The notes beneath the pieces were generated by a model, which was not told where the DNA came from, did no database searches, and saw nothing but the letters and a program-made list of their open reading frames with translations. Source: Candidatus Binatia bacterium (GTDB lineage: Bacteria > Desulfobacterota > Binatia > UBA12015). Taken from it: 64,000 nucleotides of DNA. The first letter of the stretch is position 1; each line of letters starts with the position of its first letter. The stretch spans positions 1 through 64,000 of the forward strand of contig JAQWRY010000052.1 of assembly GCA_029243485.1 (NCBI GenBank), in the 5' to 3' direction. Below, one piece after another: positions 16,109-24,652 of the stretch. A program made the translations under genes and the position numbers.

Positions 16109-17767
16109 ATGTGCGCGACGATCGATCGGACACCGCCCCACCGCCGGGCCGTGCTCGCCCTGGCACTCACAGTAGCCATGATGCTTGCGGCGCCGACACG
16201 AGCGCGCGCCGACGCCACGTGCTCGACGCCGGTCGTGCAGACGACGGTCGGCGCCGTTTGCGGCACGAGCGCTCCAGGGGGAGTGCCGGGCGAGCCGAGC
16301 CGGCCCATCCACGCCTACCTCGGCATCCCGTTCGCCGAGCCTCCGACGGGCCACCTGCGCTGGACCGGCCCCGTACCCACGAAGCCGTGGACCGGCACTC
16401 GCGAGACGGAGACCTTCGGGCCCTCGTGTCCCCAGCACGTGCCCCCGGGAGTCGAGATCGACGCGAGCGAGGACTGCCTCTCACTGAACGTATGGACCCC
16501 GGACCCGAAGGGGACGCTCCCGGTGCTCGTCTTCGTCTACGGTGGATCCTTCGTGCACGGGGGGACCGCCGCGCCGGTCTACGGAGGCGCCAATCTGGCC
16601 GCAGTCGGCCCGGCCGTGGTCGTCACTTTGAACTATCGGATCGGCGCGCTCGGCTTCCTTGCGGGCCTCGGCCCGTTCACTGGGAACTACGGACTTCTCG
16701 ACCAACAGCTGGCGCTTCAGTGGGTCCACGAAAACATCGCTGCCTTCGGTGGCGATCCCAAGAAGGTGACACTGTTCGGCGAGAGCGCCGGCGCGATGTC
16801 GGTCGGAATCCACCTCGGCGCGGCGACGAGCCGCGGCCTCTTCCGCGCCGCGATCCTCGAGAGCAATCCCTACGGCATCCCGTACAAGACCGCCCGGCAG
16901 GCGGGAGCCTACGCGAACGATCTGGTGGGACACCTCGACTGCGCTCCGCCCAAGAACCCGCCGACGTGCCTTCGGGAGAAGTCCGCAGCGGAGATCGTGG
17001 CCGCGCAGGGCAAGCTGCCCGTGACGGAGTCCTTCCTTCTCGGACTCGCTTCCTTTGTCCCGTGGGGACCCGTGGTCGGCGGACCTCTCCTTGAATCCCA
17101 ACCGAACGAGATCTCGATCGACAAACCCATCCTGATCGGGACCAACAAGAACGAAGGCACCCTCTTTGTCGCGATGCAGGAACGCTCGATCGGGACGATC
17201 GACGAGATGAAGTACGTCCTCGAGACCGACATCGCGTTCGGCGAACACGGCAGCGCCGTCCGGAAGCTCTACGCATCGATCGGCACAGGGGAGCCCGCGG
17301 CCACACTCTCCGAGATCGTGACCGATGATCTCTTCGTCTGCGCGAACCGCTTCGTTCTGAAGGACGCCACCGCGCCCAAGTGGGCCTACCAGTTCACGCA
17401 CGTCCCCTCCTTCCCCATCTGGCCGGCGGTGCCGGCGTGCGCGCCTGCGACGGGCCAGGTGTGCCACGCCTCCGAGCTCCCGTTCGTCTTCGGGAACCCT
17501 TTCGGGGCCGAGCTCTGGGCCAAGCAAGCCTCGTTCACCGGCGACGAACGAAAATTGGCAGCGACCATGATGCGCCTCTGGACCGGATTTGCTGCGAATC
17601 TGAGGCCGCCCGAGACTGTCCCCCCTTGGACCGGCTACAGCGTCGAAGACCCGCTGCGGCTGATTCTGGACGAGCCGCTCTCAGAAAGCCGAGACCTCAC
17701 GGCCCGCTGCCGGTTCTGGGACTGGCTCGGCTACGACCGGTCCGGCCCTCTGGCCGGGCTCTTGTGA
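16109..17767 (+). CDS. Type B carboxylesterase, secreted
   Basis: 552-residue alpha/beta hydrolase of the carboxylesterase/acetylcholinesterase family with a signal peptide (hydrophobic residues 15-29, ARA-D cleavage). Family marks: Y-L-G-I-P-F-A-E-P-P-T-G, E-D-C-L-S-L-N-V-W, oxyanion loop V-Y-G-G-S-F-V-H-G-G, nucleophile elbow F-G-E-S-A-G-A-M, and the catalytic-acid segment T-N-K-N-E-G-T. Six or more Cys suggest periplasmic disulfides. The start is an ATG at CATIDRTPPHRR with no strong ribosome site. The open frame extends upstream but overlaps the divergent gene. Confidence 0.87.
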   Translation: MCATIDRTPPHRRAVLALALTVAMMLAAPTRARADATCSTPVVQTTVGAVCGTSAPGGVPGEPSRPIHAYLGIPFAEPPTGHLRWTGPVPTKPWTGTRETETFGPSCPQHVPPGVEIDASEDCLSLNVWTPDPKGTLPVLVFVYGGSFVHGGTAAPVYGGANLAAVGPAVVVTLNYRIGALGFLAGLGPFTGNYGLLDQQLALQWVHENIAAFGGDPKKVTLFGESAGAMSVGIHLGAATSRGLFRAAILESNPYGIPYKTARQAGAYANDLVGHLDCAPPKNPPTCLREKSAAEIVAAQGKLPVTESFLLGLASFVPWGPVVGGPLLESQPNEISIDKPILIGTNKNEGTLFVAMQERSIGTIDEMKYVLETDIAFGEHGSAVRKLYASIGTGEPAATLSEIVTDDLFVCANRFVLKDATAPKWAYQFTHVPSFPIWPAVPACAPATGQVCHASELPFVFGNPFGAELWAKQASFTGDERKLAATMMRLWTGFAANLRPPETVPPWTGYSVEDPLRLILDEPLSESRDLTARCRFWDWLGYDRSGPLAGLL

Positions 17768-17771
17768 ACCC

Positions 17772-17793
17772 CCGGGGCGCCGGAAGTCCCCGG
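17772..17793 (+). terminator. Possible hairpin after the carboxylesterase
   Basis: CCGGGG, a ten-base loop, then CCCCGG starts four bases after the esterase stop codon. The six-bp stem is all G/C but no T-run follows, so intrinsic termination is uncertain. Confidence 0.35.
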
Positions 17794-17875
17794 CTCATCA
17801 AGATTTCCGCCTGCGGCCCGACTAGAATCATCGGCGCAGGGAGAGGGACAGTCTCGCAGGTCAGATTTCAGTCGA

Positions 17876-17963
17876 GAGAGAGAGAGAGCTCGGAGAAGGA
17901 ACCTGCTTCACGCTCGACGTTCCCGTCGAATTCGAAGCGGGTCGCATCGCCCGCGCGCTGTGA
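17876..17963 (+). pseudogene. Possible tail of a sensor histidine kinase
   Basis: The last codons before a TGA at 17961 read E-L-G-E-G-T-C-F-T-L-D-V-P-V, the usual C-terminal end of a HATPase domain (GxGTxFTxxLP). Nothing upstream looks like the rest of a kinase; it is instead a GA-dinucleotide run (17875-17888) and noncoding sequence. I read it as a residual 3' end only. The match is short, so confidence is limited. Confidence 0.35.
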
Positions 17964-17966
17964 CGC

Positions 17967-19067
17967 TCAGAAGTAGGACTGGAGTTCGCCCCGCCGGCGG
18001 ATGTCGAGCGTCGCGCAGTGAAAGCCGCCCCCAAAGAGCTTGTAGTTCATGAACGGGGTCGGGATGGGCTCGAACCCCCAATCGCGCAGGGTTTTGTGCA
18101 TCGAGGTCTGTGACGCCTCGACGATCACGCGCTTTTCGTCGAGCATGAACACGTTCATCGCAATCCATTTGCTCACCAGCGAAAGGTGAACATTCAGGAA
18201 GCCCGGGATCGGGTCCGGTTCCGGGGCTACGAGCACATCCCACGAGTCGAGGACACTCGGGAGATTGTTCGTATCGATGTATTCCGGGTTGACCAAGACC
18301 TTGCCGGGCGCCAGGGGCACGAACGTCGTATCGATGTGCATGGGCTGCGGGCAGAGACTCTCGACCTGATGAATCCGAAATCCATCGCCGAGGTGGCGCT
18401 GAAGCCACTCGATGCCGGTCTCGTTCGTGACGTTGCTCCGCGTGACGAAGAGGTCTCGCCCACACCGGGCGAAGTCGGCGGCATCGAAGACCAACTCCGA
18501 CTCGTCGATGATGTAACGAACCGATTCGCCCGTCCCCGCCGGCCTGAAATCCTCGCTCGCATACAGGGAATCGAGGAGCTGCGGCCGAGGAGCCGCCGTC
18601 CAACGGGCTCCCTGCGCGAAGTACTCCTTCAGAAGCGTCCGGTAGGCCCGCATCTCGAATTGACGCGAGCGCCACGCCATCGGCGCTTCGATGATCTCGT
18701 CCCCGATCACGATCAGCCCATCGCGGGGACTCGCGACGCAGAAGCCCTTGGACTGCCAATTCGGTGTAGAACACGGCACCGAAAAGTCGACGATGTCCGG
18801 CCGACGCACGGTCACACCGGCCTGCTCGATCAGACTCACGAATTGATCGAGTTCTCGCTGCGCTCGCTTCACCAGAATGCGGGGGTACGGACGTCCCGCT
18901 AGCGGCCGATAGAGCATGCGAGCGATCGGCGGCAAGTTGCCGTCGAACGTGACGTGACGGCTTGGGATCGTGGCCCCTTCGAGCCGACCGACAATCACCT
19001 CTTCGAGCGGATCCCACTCGTTGTAGGTGCGAACCCCCGAAGAGCCTGCCACTGCCGCCTGCGTCAT
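17967..19067 (-). CDS. AGAT-type amidinotransferase
   Basis: 366-residue amidinotransferase similar across its length to vertebrate glycine amidinotransferase (AGAT). Corresponding catalytic elements: F-D-A-A-D-F-A-R-C-G-R-D (Asp), P-M-H-I-D-T-T-F (His), S-K-W-I-A-M-N-V-F-M-L-D, and the nucleophile Cys351 in G-G-G-F-H-C-A-T-L-D. It would move the amidino group of arginine onto an amine acceptor through a Cys-amidino intermediate. Residues near the pocket differ from AGAT (Gln for Asn before PMHID; Ala for Ser before MNV), so the acceptor may not be glycine; compare CyrA, SxtG and StrB-type enzymes. Last gene of a coupled operon; its ATG overlaps the transporter stop. Confidence 0.85.
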   Translation of the reverse strand: MTQAAVAGSSGVRTYNEWDPLEEVIVGRLEGATIPSRHVTFDGNLPPIARMLYRPLAGRPYPRILVKRAQRELDQFVSLIEQAGVTVRRPDIVDFSVPCSTPNWQSKGFCVASPRDGLIVIGDEIIEAPMAWRSRQFEMRAYRTLLKEYFAQGARWTAAPRPQLLDSLYASEDFRPAGTGESVRYIIDESELVFDAADFARCGRDLFVTRSNVTNETGIEWLQRHLGDGFRIHQVESLCPQPMHIDTTFVPLAPGKVLVNPEYIDTNNLPSVLDSWDVLVAPEPDPIPGFLNVHLSLVSKWIAMNVFMLDEKRVIVEASQTSMHKTLRDWGFEPIPTPFMNYKLFGGGFHCATLDIRRRGELQSYF

Positions 19068-19420
19068 GCCGGAATGAACACCAGACCGATGCCGACGATG
19101 ATCGTCAGGATACCGAGCACTTGAAGCCCGTTCAGCGGCTCCGAGAGAAGGAACACCGACAGGATCGAGATGAGCACGATCGTCGCTCCAGTCGAGACCG
19201 GATACACGATGTTCAAGCGCAGGCGCGAGAGGATGAACACGTAGAGGAAAAAACTCACGCCGTGCAGCGCGAGCCCGGAGAAGATGTACGGGTTCCGGAA
19301 CGGCTCCAGCAGGATACCGAAACTCAGCTCCGTTTCGCTCAACATCTTGGCGCCATGGCGCAGCACGAGTTGCGCCGCGACCGCCAGGCACATCTCGATG
19401 ACGAGAAGGCCGTAGATCAT
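19064..19420 (-). CDS. Small four-helix SMR/EamA-like transporter
   Basis: 118-residue protein with four hydrophobic helices (about 2-18, 41-58, 66-90, 95-116), the size and plan of small multidrug resistance carriers. Helix 1 holds a single membrane Glu (Glu9 in V-I-E-M), in the place of the essential EmrE Glu14. P-V-S-T-G-A-T-I-V-L-I matches the conserved helix-3 'P-x-x-x-G' packing motif. SMR proteins work as dual-topology dimers and some export guanidinium. Lying between a D-aminoacylase and an amidinotransferase with ATGA overlaps on both sides, it plausibly moves the operon's guanidino or amine compound (inference). Confidence 0.75.
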   Translation of the reverse strand: MIYGLLVIEMCLAVAAQLVLRHGAKMLSETELSFGILLEPFRNPYIFSGLALHGVSFFLYVFILSRLRLNIVYPVSTGATIVLISILSVFLLSEPLNGLQVLGILTIIVGIGLVFIPA

Positions 19421-21081
19421 CAGACGATCTGCCCCGCGCGCGCGTCCGTGTAGGCGCCCTGCTCCCACACGATCGCACCGTTCACAATGACCTGATCGAT
19501 GCCCGTCGCGTGGCGAACGTACCGGTTCGCGTCTCCCGGGACGTCGTGAATGAACTCCTCGTCCCCACGGTCTATCGTCGCCGGATCGAACACGACGAGG
19601 TCGGCGGCAAGCCCGGGCTCGATCCGTCCGCGCCCGCGGATGCCGAAGGCATCGGCCAACTCCCCGGTGAGCCGGTACACGGCCCTCTCGAGCGTAAACG
19701 CTCCGTACTCCCGAACCCACCGACCCAGGAGATCACTCGTATCCCCCGCGCCACAGAATTGCGCCACATGTGCGCCCGCGTCACTCGCGCCGACCAGCAC
19801 GAGCGGATGCTGCAGGAGCTCGGTCACGGGCCCGGTCTGCCCGTTGATCATGCCCATCACGCAGAACTCGGTTTCGAGATCCTCGCTGACGGCCAGATCG
19901 ATCATGAAGTCGGCCGGGGCCGCGTCCTGCTCCGCGGCGAGGTCCTTCACCAGTCGGCCGTTCAGCGCTTCGTTCTTGGCGTCGCGAGCATTGCGGACGA
20001 TCAGGTAGTCCCAGACGGGGCCGAGTAGGACGGCCTGGTTCCGGAGATCCTCCCGGCGAGCCGGGTCGGCAAACGCCGCGCAGCGCTCTTCCTTCGGCAG
20101 CCGCATGATCGCGTTCCACGCGGGCAACGCGAGGAGGATGAACGACGCCTCGGAGAGCCGCACGTTCACGTCGAACGTGCGCGGCATGCACTGTCCGTAT
20201 AGCTTCGCGCCGGTCTTGGCTTCCTCTTCGAGAAGAGCCATCGAGTCGCGCCAGAGGTCGTTCGTCGGGTTGTGGATGATCGGGGCGACCGTGCACATGA
20301 GACCGGTCTCGCGCGAGATCTCGGCCATGTCGCGCAGGTTTTGGAGCTGCGCATCGGGCACGAAGAAGATCGGTACCGTCTGGATGAGCCCTCGACCGGC
20401 GCCGGCCATCGCCTTTCCGAGCGCGATGATCTCTTCCTTGGTCGCGGCTCGACTCGCAACCGGCCGCATCTCCTCGTCGACGTCGACGTACGACGTCGAG
20501 AGACCGGCCGCACCGGCGTGGATGGCTTCGACCAGAATCGCGGACATCTCCGCGATCTCTTCGTCGGTCGCGGCCCGCTCCTGTGCCGCGTTTCCCATCA
20601 CGTAGTGACGAAGGGCCGAGTGCCCCACGAGACCGGAGACGTTGATGCCTAGCCCCGGGCGAATCGCGTCGAGATATTGCGGATAGGTCTCCCAATTCCA
20701 GGGGACGCCCGCGTCAAAAGTCGGAATCGAGATGTCCTCGATTTGCTTGAACATCCCGGCGAGCGCGCGCTGGTCTTCTTTCTTCACCGGCGCGAGCGAA
20801 AGCGAGCAGTTGCCCATCAGGACCGTCGTCACACCGTGCTCGAGCGACGGCGTCGCGAGGCGATCCCAACAGATCTGCGGATCGAAGTGCGTATGGACGT
20901 CGATGAAGCCCGGCGCGAGCACCTTTCCGGCGGCGTCGATGTGGCGTGCATCGGCGGCGGGTGTGAGATCGGCACCCACAGCCTCGATCTTCCCGTCGCG
21001 TACGGCGACGCTCCCGCCAAAGGCGGGCGCGCCGGTTCCATCGACAATGCGGGCGTTGGAGATGTGAAGGGCTTGGCTCAT
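19420..21081 (-). CDS. N-acyl-D-amino-acid deacylase family amidohydrolase
   Basis: 553-residue amidohydrolase of the D-aminoacylase type. Metal ligands and catalytic marks: G-F-I-D-V-H-T-H-F-D-P-Q (first zinc site), M-G-N-C-S-L-S-L-A-P (the D-aminoacylase Cys ligand position), G-L-V-G-H-S-A-L-R (His), and V-G-A-S-D-A-G-A-H (catalytic Asp). The beta-sandwich is completed by both ends (I-V-D-G-T-G-A-P and G-L-A-A-D-L-V-V-F-D). It hydrolyses N-acyl-D-amino acids or related amides. A second member of this family lies at 29.4-31.1 kb. Its start overlaps the nitroreductase stop, and its stop overlaps the SMR gene start. Confidence 0.87.
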   Translation of the reverse strand: MSQALHISNARIVDGTGAPAFGGSVAVRDGKIEAVGADLTPAADARHIDAAGKVLAPGFIDVHTHFDPQICWDRLATPSLEHGVTTVLMGNCSLSLAPVKKEDQRALAGMFKQIEDISIPTFDAGVPWNWETYPQYLDAIRPGLGINVSGLVGHSALRHYVMGNAAQERAATDEEIAEMSAILVEAIHAGAAGLSTSYVDVDEEMRPVASRAATKEEIIALGKAMAGAGRGLIQTVPIFFVPDAQLQNLRDMAEISRETGLMCTVAPIIHNPTNDLWRDSMALLEEEAKTGAKLYGQCMPRTFDVNVRLSEASFILLALPAWNAIMRLPKEERCAAFADPARREDLRNQAVLLGPVWDYLIVRNARDAKNEALNGRLVKDLAAEQDAAPADFMIDLAVSEDLETEFCVMGMINGQTGPVTELLQHPLVLVGASDAGAHVAQFCGAGDTSDLLGRWVREYGAFTLERAVYRLTGELADAFGIRGRGRIEPGLAADLVVFDPATIDRGDEEFIHDVPGDANRYVRHATGIDQVIVNGAIVWEQGAYTDARAGQIV

Positions 21082-21764
21082 TTCGTCTCCCCGGTCTGTC
21101 CCTTGAACGGCTGATTGCCGAAGCGATCGACGTGGACCACGTCACCGACCGGCTTGCGTGTGGTTGGACCGTACTTGCCCTTCGGCCAGCCCAGTGGAAT
21201 GACCGCACACGGACTCACCGAGTAGGGCAATCCGAGCGCGCGGCGCGCAAGGAAGTGGCTCCAGAGCGGCAGAGTGATCAGCGCCGCACCCAGTCCGGCC
21301 GAACGAGCCGCGAGCAAAAGGTTCTGCACCGACGGATAGATCGAGCCGTAGTAGCTCGACGCGGCTACACGCGGCCACGGCAGGCTCACTCCCCGCAGAC
21401 ACGCGACGACGACGACGGGGACCTCCTCGAAGTGGTCCGCCTGCCACTGCACGGCGTTGATGATCCGCTGCATCTTCGGATCGTCCTTCGCCATTCGGCG
21501 ACCGATGCCACCGTAGAGACGAAACGCACCGGCATTCATCCGGCCGAGCTTCGCCTTCACCGCGCGATCCTTCACGACGATGAACTCCCAGTTCTGGGCA
21601 TTGCTGCCCGTCGGGGCCTTCTGCGCGAGTTCGATCAGACGGAGAACGAGCGCGTCGTCGACGGGATCCGTCTTCAATCGACGAATTGCACGCTGCGTGC
21701 TCATCGCCTCTTCGAGGGGCATGGCGAAGGGGCTCTGTTGCGTCTGCGTTCCTGCCTCGGACAT
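21078..21764 (-). CDS. Nitroreductase family flavoprotein
   Basis: 228-residue FMN-dependent nitroreductase. Typical segments: R-A-I-R-R-L-K-T-D-P-V (phosphate-binding Arg residues), A-P-T-G-S-N-A-Q-N-W-E-F, S-I-Y-P-S-V-Q-N-L-L-L-A-A-R-S-A-G-L-G, and the C-terminal P-L-G-W-P-K-G-K-Y-G-P. It would reduce nitro, quinone or enone groups, or oxidise an amine precursor, with NAD(P)H. A strong AGGAGG lies six bases before the chosen ATG, which settles the start. It is the first gene of a four-gene operon, and its stop overlaps the deacylase start. Confidence 0.88.
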   Translation of the reverse strand: MSEAGTQTQQSPFAMPLEEAMSTQRAIRRLKTDPVDDALVLRLIELAQKAPTGSNAQNWEFIVVKDRAVKAKLGRMNAGAFRLYGGIGRRMAKDDPKMQRIINAVQWQADHFEEVPVVVVACLRGVSLPWPRVAASSYYGSIYPSVQNLLLAARSAGLGAALITLPLWSHFLARRALGLPYSVSPCAVIPLGWPKGKYGPTTRKPVGDVVHVDRFGNQPFKGQTGETK

Positions 21765-21884
21765 GGCGGACCTCCTGTCGGCTGCTCCGAACCCAAGCAC
21801 GCCGCGGGCGGAGAATCACGCCGGCTCGGGAAGCCGATCGACAGCGTTTCCGCACCCCATCATGATCGCCCTCATGACCGGTGA

Positions 21885-22070
21885 TCTCCTTGCCCGGACA
21901 CCGACAGCGGCGTCTTCGACGACGTCGAGGTTTACGATCCGGCGACGGACAGCTGGGCCGTACTGCCCCCAATGGCCGAGCCGCGACAAGGCATGGTCGC
22001 CGCGGCTCTCGGGAACCGGATCTACGTCCCCGGCGGTGCCATCCGGCAGGGCTTCGTTCTCGAGTTTGAC
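21885..22070 (+). pseudogene. Kelch-repeat protein remnant
   Basis: Between an in-frame TGA and noncoding sequence, the forward frame reads V-E-V-Y-D-P-A-T-D-S-W-A-V-L-P-P-M, then P-R-Q-G-M-V-A-A-A-L-G-N-R-I-Y-V-P-G-G. That is one and a half kelch blades: the YDPxTDxW and GRIYVxGG consensus is unmistakable. A complete kelch protein needs five to seven blades, a start and an export signal, all missing here. No other gene occupies the gap between nitroreductase and alcohol dehydrogenase. Confidence 0.65.
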
Positions 22071-22123
22071 CGTTGCGCAGGCGCCTCCCCTCAACTCGGC
22101 CCGGCCGCGTCAGAAGGAGCCGG

Positions 22124-23221
22124 TCAGGAGATGTCGAGCACCGTTCGAATCCCACGGCTCGTCCGCAGGTCCTCGAGGGCCCCATTGATCTCGCTGAGAG
22201 GCCGGCGGCCCGTGATCAGCGCGTCCAGATCGAGCCGCCCGTTCTGCCAGAGCGCGATGTAACGAGGGATGTCCCGCAACGAGTTCGCGCCGCCGAGCAC
22301 CGTCGACAGGATTTTTTTGCCGGTGATGACGAAGGCGGCGGGCATCAGAGTAAAGAGCTCCTCCAGCGGCGGCGCGCCCACGCAGACCAAGGTGCCCCCA
22401 TTCCGGATCGCAGCCAGTCCGGTTTCGAGAAGTGCCGAGCGTCCGGCCGCCTCGAACGCGTAGTCGAACCCGACACCGGTGATCTCCATCCCGCGCGCGA
22501 GCACGTCCTCGGTCGTCGGGTCGATGAAGTCGGTCGCGCCGAGAGCTCGGGCGGAGTCACGACGCTCCGCGACAGGGTCCGAAACCACGATCCGCGCGGC
22601 ACCCGCCAGGCGCGCCCCCTGCACGACCGAGAGCCCGATCCCGCCGAGGCCCAGAACGAGAACCGTCGCGCCCTCTTCCACCTGGGCCGTATTCAACACC
22701 GCCCCGACACCGGTCTGGACCGCGCAACCGATCACGCACGCGACATCGAGTGGGACGTCCGATGGGATCTTCACCGCGCCATTCGCGTCGGCAACCACGT
22801 TCTCCGCGAAGGCAGCGACGTTCAGTCCGCGATACACCGTCTGGTCTCCGATCGAGAGACCGGTCGTTCCGTCGACGAAGGTATTGGAGATCAAGCCCGC
22901 CGTCCGAACGCACACGGATGAGTCGCCGCGCAGACAAAAGTAGCAGGTCCCGCACGGCGGACAGGGTGTGAGAACGACATGATCGCCTTCGGCGAGCGAC
23001 TCCACTCCAGGGCCAAGCTCTTCGACGACGCCGGCGGCCTCGTGCCCGAGGATGACGGGCAGCGCTGCCGGGAATGCACCGTCGATCACGCTCAGGTCGG
23101 AGTGACAGACCCCGCAATTGCAGACGCGCACACGCACCTGACCGGGACCGGGTGCCTGAATCTTCACGTCGTCGCGAATGACGACGCCCTTACCCTGCTC
23201 CTCGAGGACGGCTGCTTTCAT
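22124..23221 (-). CDS. Zinc-dependent alcohol dehydrogenase (class III-like MDR)
   Basis: 365-residue NAD-dependent medium-chain dehydrogenase. Catalytic zinc: C-G-V-C-H-S-D-L-S and G-H-E-A-A-G. Structural zinc: C-P-P-C-G-T-C-Y-F-C-L-R-G-D-S-S-V-C. Coenzyme loop: V-L-G-L-G-G-I-G-L-S-V-V followed by an acidic strand end (V-S-D-P). The C-V-I-G-C-A-V-Q-T-G-V-G-A-V segment resembles class III and mycothiol- or glutathione-linked formaldehyde dehydrogenases. GGAGA lies six bases before the ATG, fixing the start. Downstream, after 107 noncoding bases, the kelch remnant separates it from the nitroreductase operon. Confidence 0.88.
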   Translation of the reverse strand: MKAAVLEEQGKGVVIRDDVKIQAPGPGQVRVRVCNCGVCHSDLSVIDGAFPAALPVILGHEAAGVVEELGPGVESLAEGDHVVLTPCPPCGTCYFCLRGDSSVCVRTAGLISNTFVDGTTGLSIGDQTVYRGLNVAAFAENVVADANGAVKIPSDVPLDVACVIGCAVQTGVGAVLNTAQVEEGATVLVLGLGGIGLSVVQGARLAGAARIVVSDPVAERRDSARALGATDFIDPTTEDVLARGMEITGVGFDYAFEAAGRSALLETGLAAIRNGGTLVCVGAPPLEELFTLMPAAFVITGKKILSTVLGGANSLRDIPRYIALWQNGRLDLDALITGRRPLSEINGALEDLRTSRGIRTVLDIS

Positions 23222-23328
23222 GGATTCTCCGGAAAGTTCGGGGCGCCGGGCGGCACCCAATCAGGTGTCCCCTGTTTCCGACATGCAGGAGCGGCGCCCG
23301 CAACGAGCCCTAGGTCGACGGCGGTGCA

Positions 23329-24537
23329 CTAGGACTTTCGGGCGACCTTCTCCAGGTGCTCGACTTGGCCGTCGTCCCGACTGTGCAGCACCTCGTTGTA
23401 GTTCTTGCCGCGATGCGGTCGCGTGCCGGGACGCGTATAGCCGGTGACGGCGCTGATCCGGTACGTGTCGACTCCCGCCGAGGCGGGCGACGGAGCGGCG
23501 TGCATCGTATCGCCGTAGTGCAGAGAGACATCACCCGCCTCCGCGTTGAAGATCGCGCCGCGCGGGGCCTTCGGGTGGTTAGGATCGATCGGGCCGCAGC
23601 CCGCCTGCCACGACCCAGGAAGAAAGCGCAGGTCTCCGGCATCGGGATTGGATGGAGTGAGAAAGACCGATGCGATCAAAACCGGGCACATCGCCGCGTG
23701 ACCACCCATCCCGCAGTCGCGGTGCCAGGGCAAGTCACCGAGCCCCTCGCACATGTTCGGGTTCTTCCAGATCACGGTGATCGATTGCTCGGGGCTTGCA
23801 CTCGCACGATGCGCGAGCGGCTCGTCCGCGAGATCCTTCAAGTCGAGAAGGCGCGAGTCCGTTGGAATCGATCGCAGATTCGGTTTCGCACCGGCGCGAG
23901 TGACTCTGCACAGGATGTCCTCGCCGCGATCGTCCTTCCCCCACCACGACAGCTTGTCCCCCTTAACCGCCTCCCCCCTAAGCTCGGCCGCTTCCGCGAG
24001 GAATCTCTCGACCTCACCCGCCGAAAAGACCTCGCGCACAAAGAGGTAGCCGGCGGTGCGCAGGAAGTGCGCCATGTCCTCGTGCCCGTCGTCCAGCGTG
24101 AAGGTGTGCTCGGGATCGAGCGGAGCGCCTACCCGATCGAGGAGTCGAACGTCGCTCGCATCGTACACCGGACGACCGCTGAACATGGCGCGAAGCGCCG
24201 GCTCCCAGTCGAGCCATCGGATCGCATCGCCGCGAACGCACTTCGCTCGGCCTCCGTAGAGAAGACCGGCTGCCGCATCGAGCTCGTTCACGATGTTCTG
24301 CCAGATCTCGTCCGTCACCTCGATCACGAGATCGGCGGCGGCCTCGTCCGCCACCACCTCGATCCCCTTCTGGCCGGGCACGTACGTGTACGAACCTCCC
24401 TCCTGCCGACGGAACGCCAGGGCGGGCAGTCGCTCGGCACCGCGCGCCGCGAGGGCACCGTTCCCGGCCGCCAAACGGCGCGGCAGTTCTTCACGATGGA
24501 AAGAATCGAAGTCGAGCGGAGCAAACGTGGCTGCCAA
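23329..24537 (-). CDS. Phytanoyl-CoA dioxygenase family (PhyH) protein
   Basis: 402-residue Fe(II)/2-oxoglutarate oxygenase. The catalytic C-terminal half has the H-x-D pair in P-W-H-R-D-C-G-M-G-G-H and the distal His in L-H-Y-G-D-T-M-H-A-A, spaced as in PhyH, with an Arg near Y-R-I-S-A-V for 2-oxoglutarate. The first about 150 residues are a less conserved N-terminal extension (including SCP2-like or alpha-helical sequence with Y-G-G-R-A-K-C-V-R-G-D), longer than minimal PhyH (about 270-300). The start is an uncommon TTG supported by AGGAGG eight bases upstream. Divergent from the HerA-like gene. Confidence 0.82.
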   Translation of the reverse strand: MAATFAPLDFDSFHREELPRRLAAGNGALAARGAERLPALAFRRQEGGSYTYVPGQKGIEVVADEAAADLVIEVTDEIWQNIVNELDAAAGLLYGGRAKCVRGDAIRWLDWEPALRAMFSGRPVYDASDVRLLDRVGAPLDPEHTFTLDDGHEDMAHFLRTAGYLFVREVFSAGEVERFLAEAAELRGEAVKGDKLSWWGKDDRGEDILCRVTRAGAKPNLRSIPTDSRLLDLKDLADEPLAHRASASPEQSITVIWKNPNMCEGLGDLPWHRDCGMGGHAAMCPVLIASVFLTPSNPDAGDLRFLPGSWQAGCGPIDPNHPKAPRGAIFNAEAGDVSLHYGDTMHAAPSPASAGVDTYRISAVTGYTRPGTRPHRGKNYNEVLHSRDDGQVEHLEKVARKS

Positions 24538-24652
24538 TGGGCGAACCTCCTAGCTTCGTTTCCTACTCGATCCGCCCGGATCCGTCGATACACGACCGGA
24601 CCGATCGGCCACCGGCTTCGACTGCCGAACCGCCCCATGCCATGCTTGCGCA

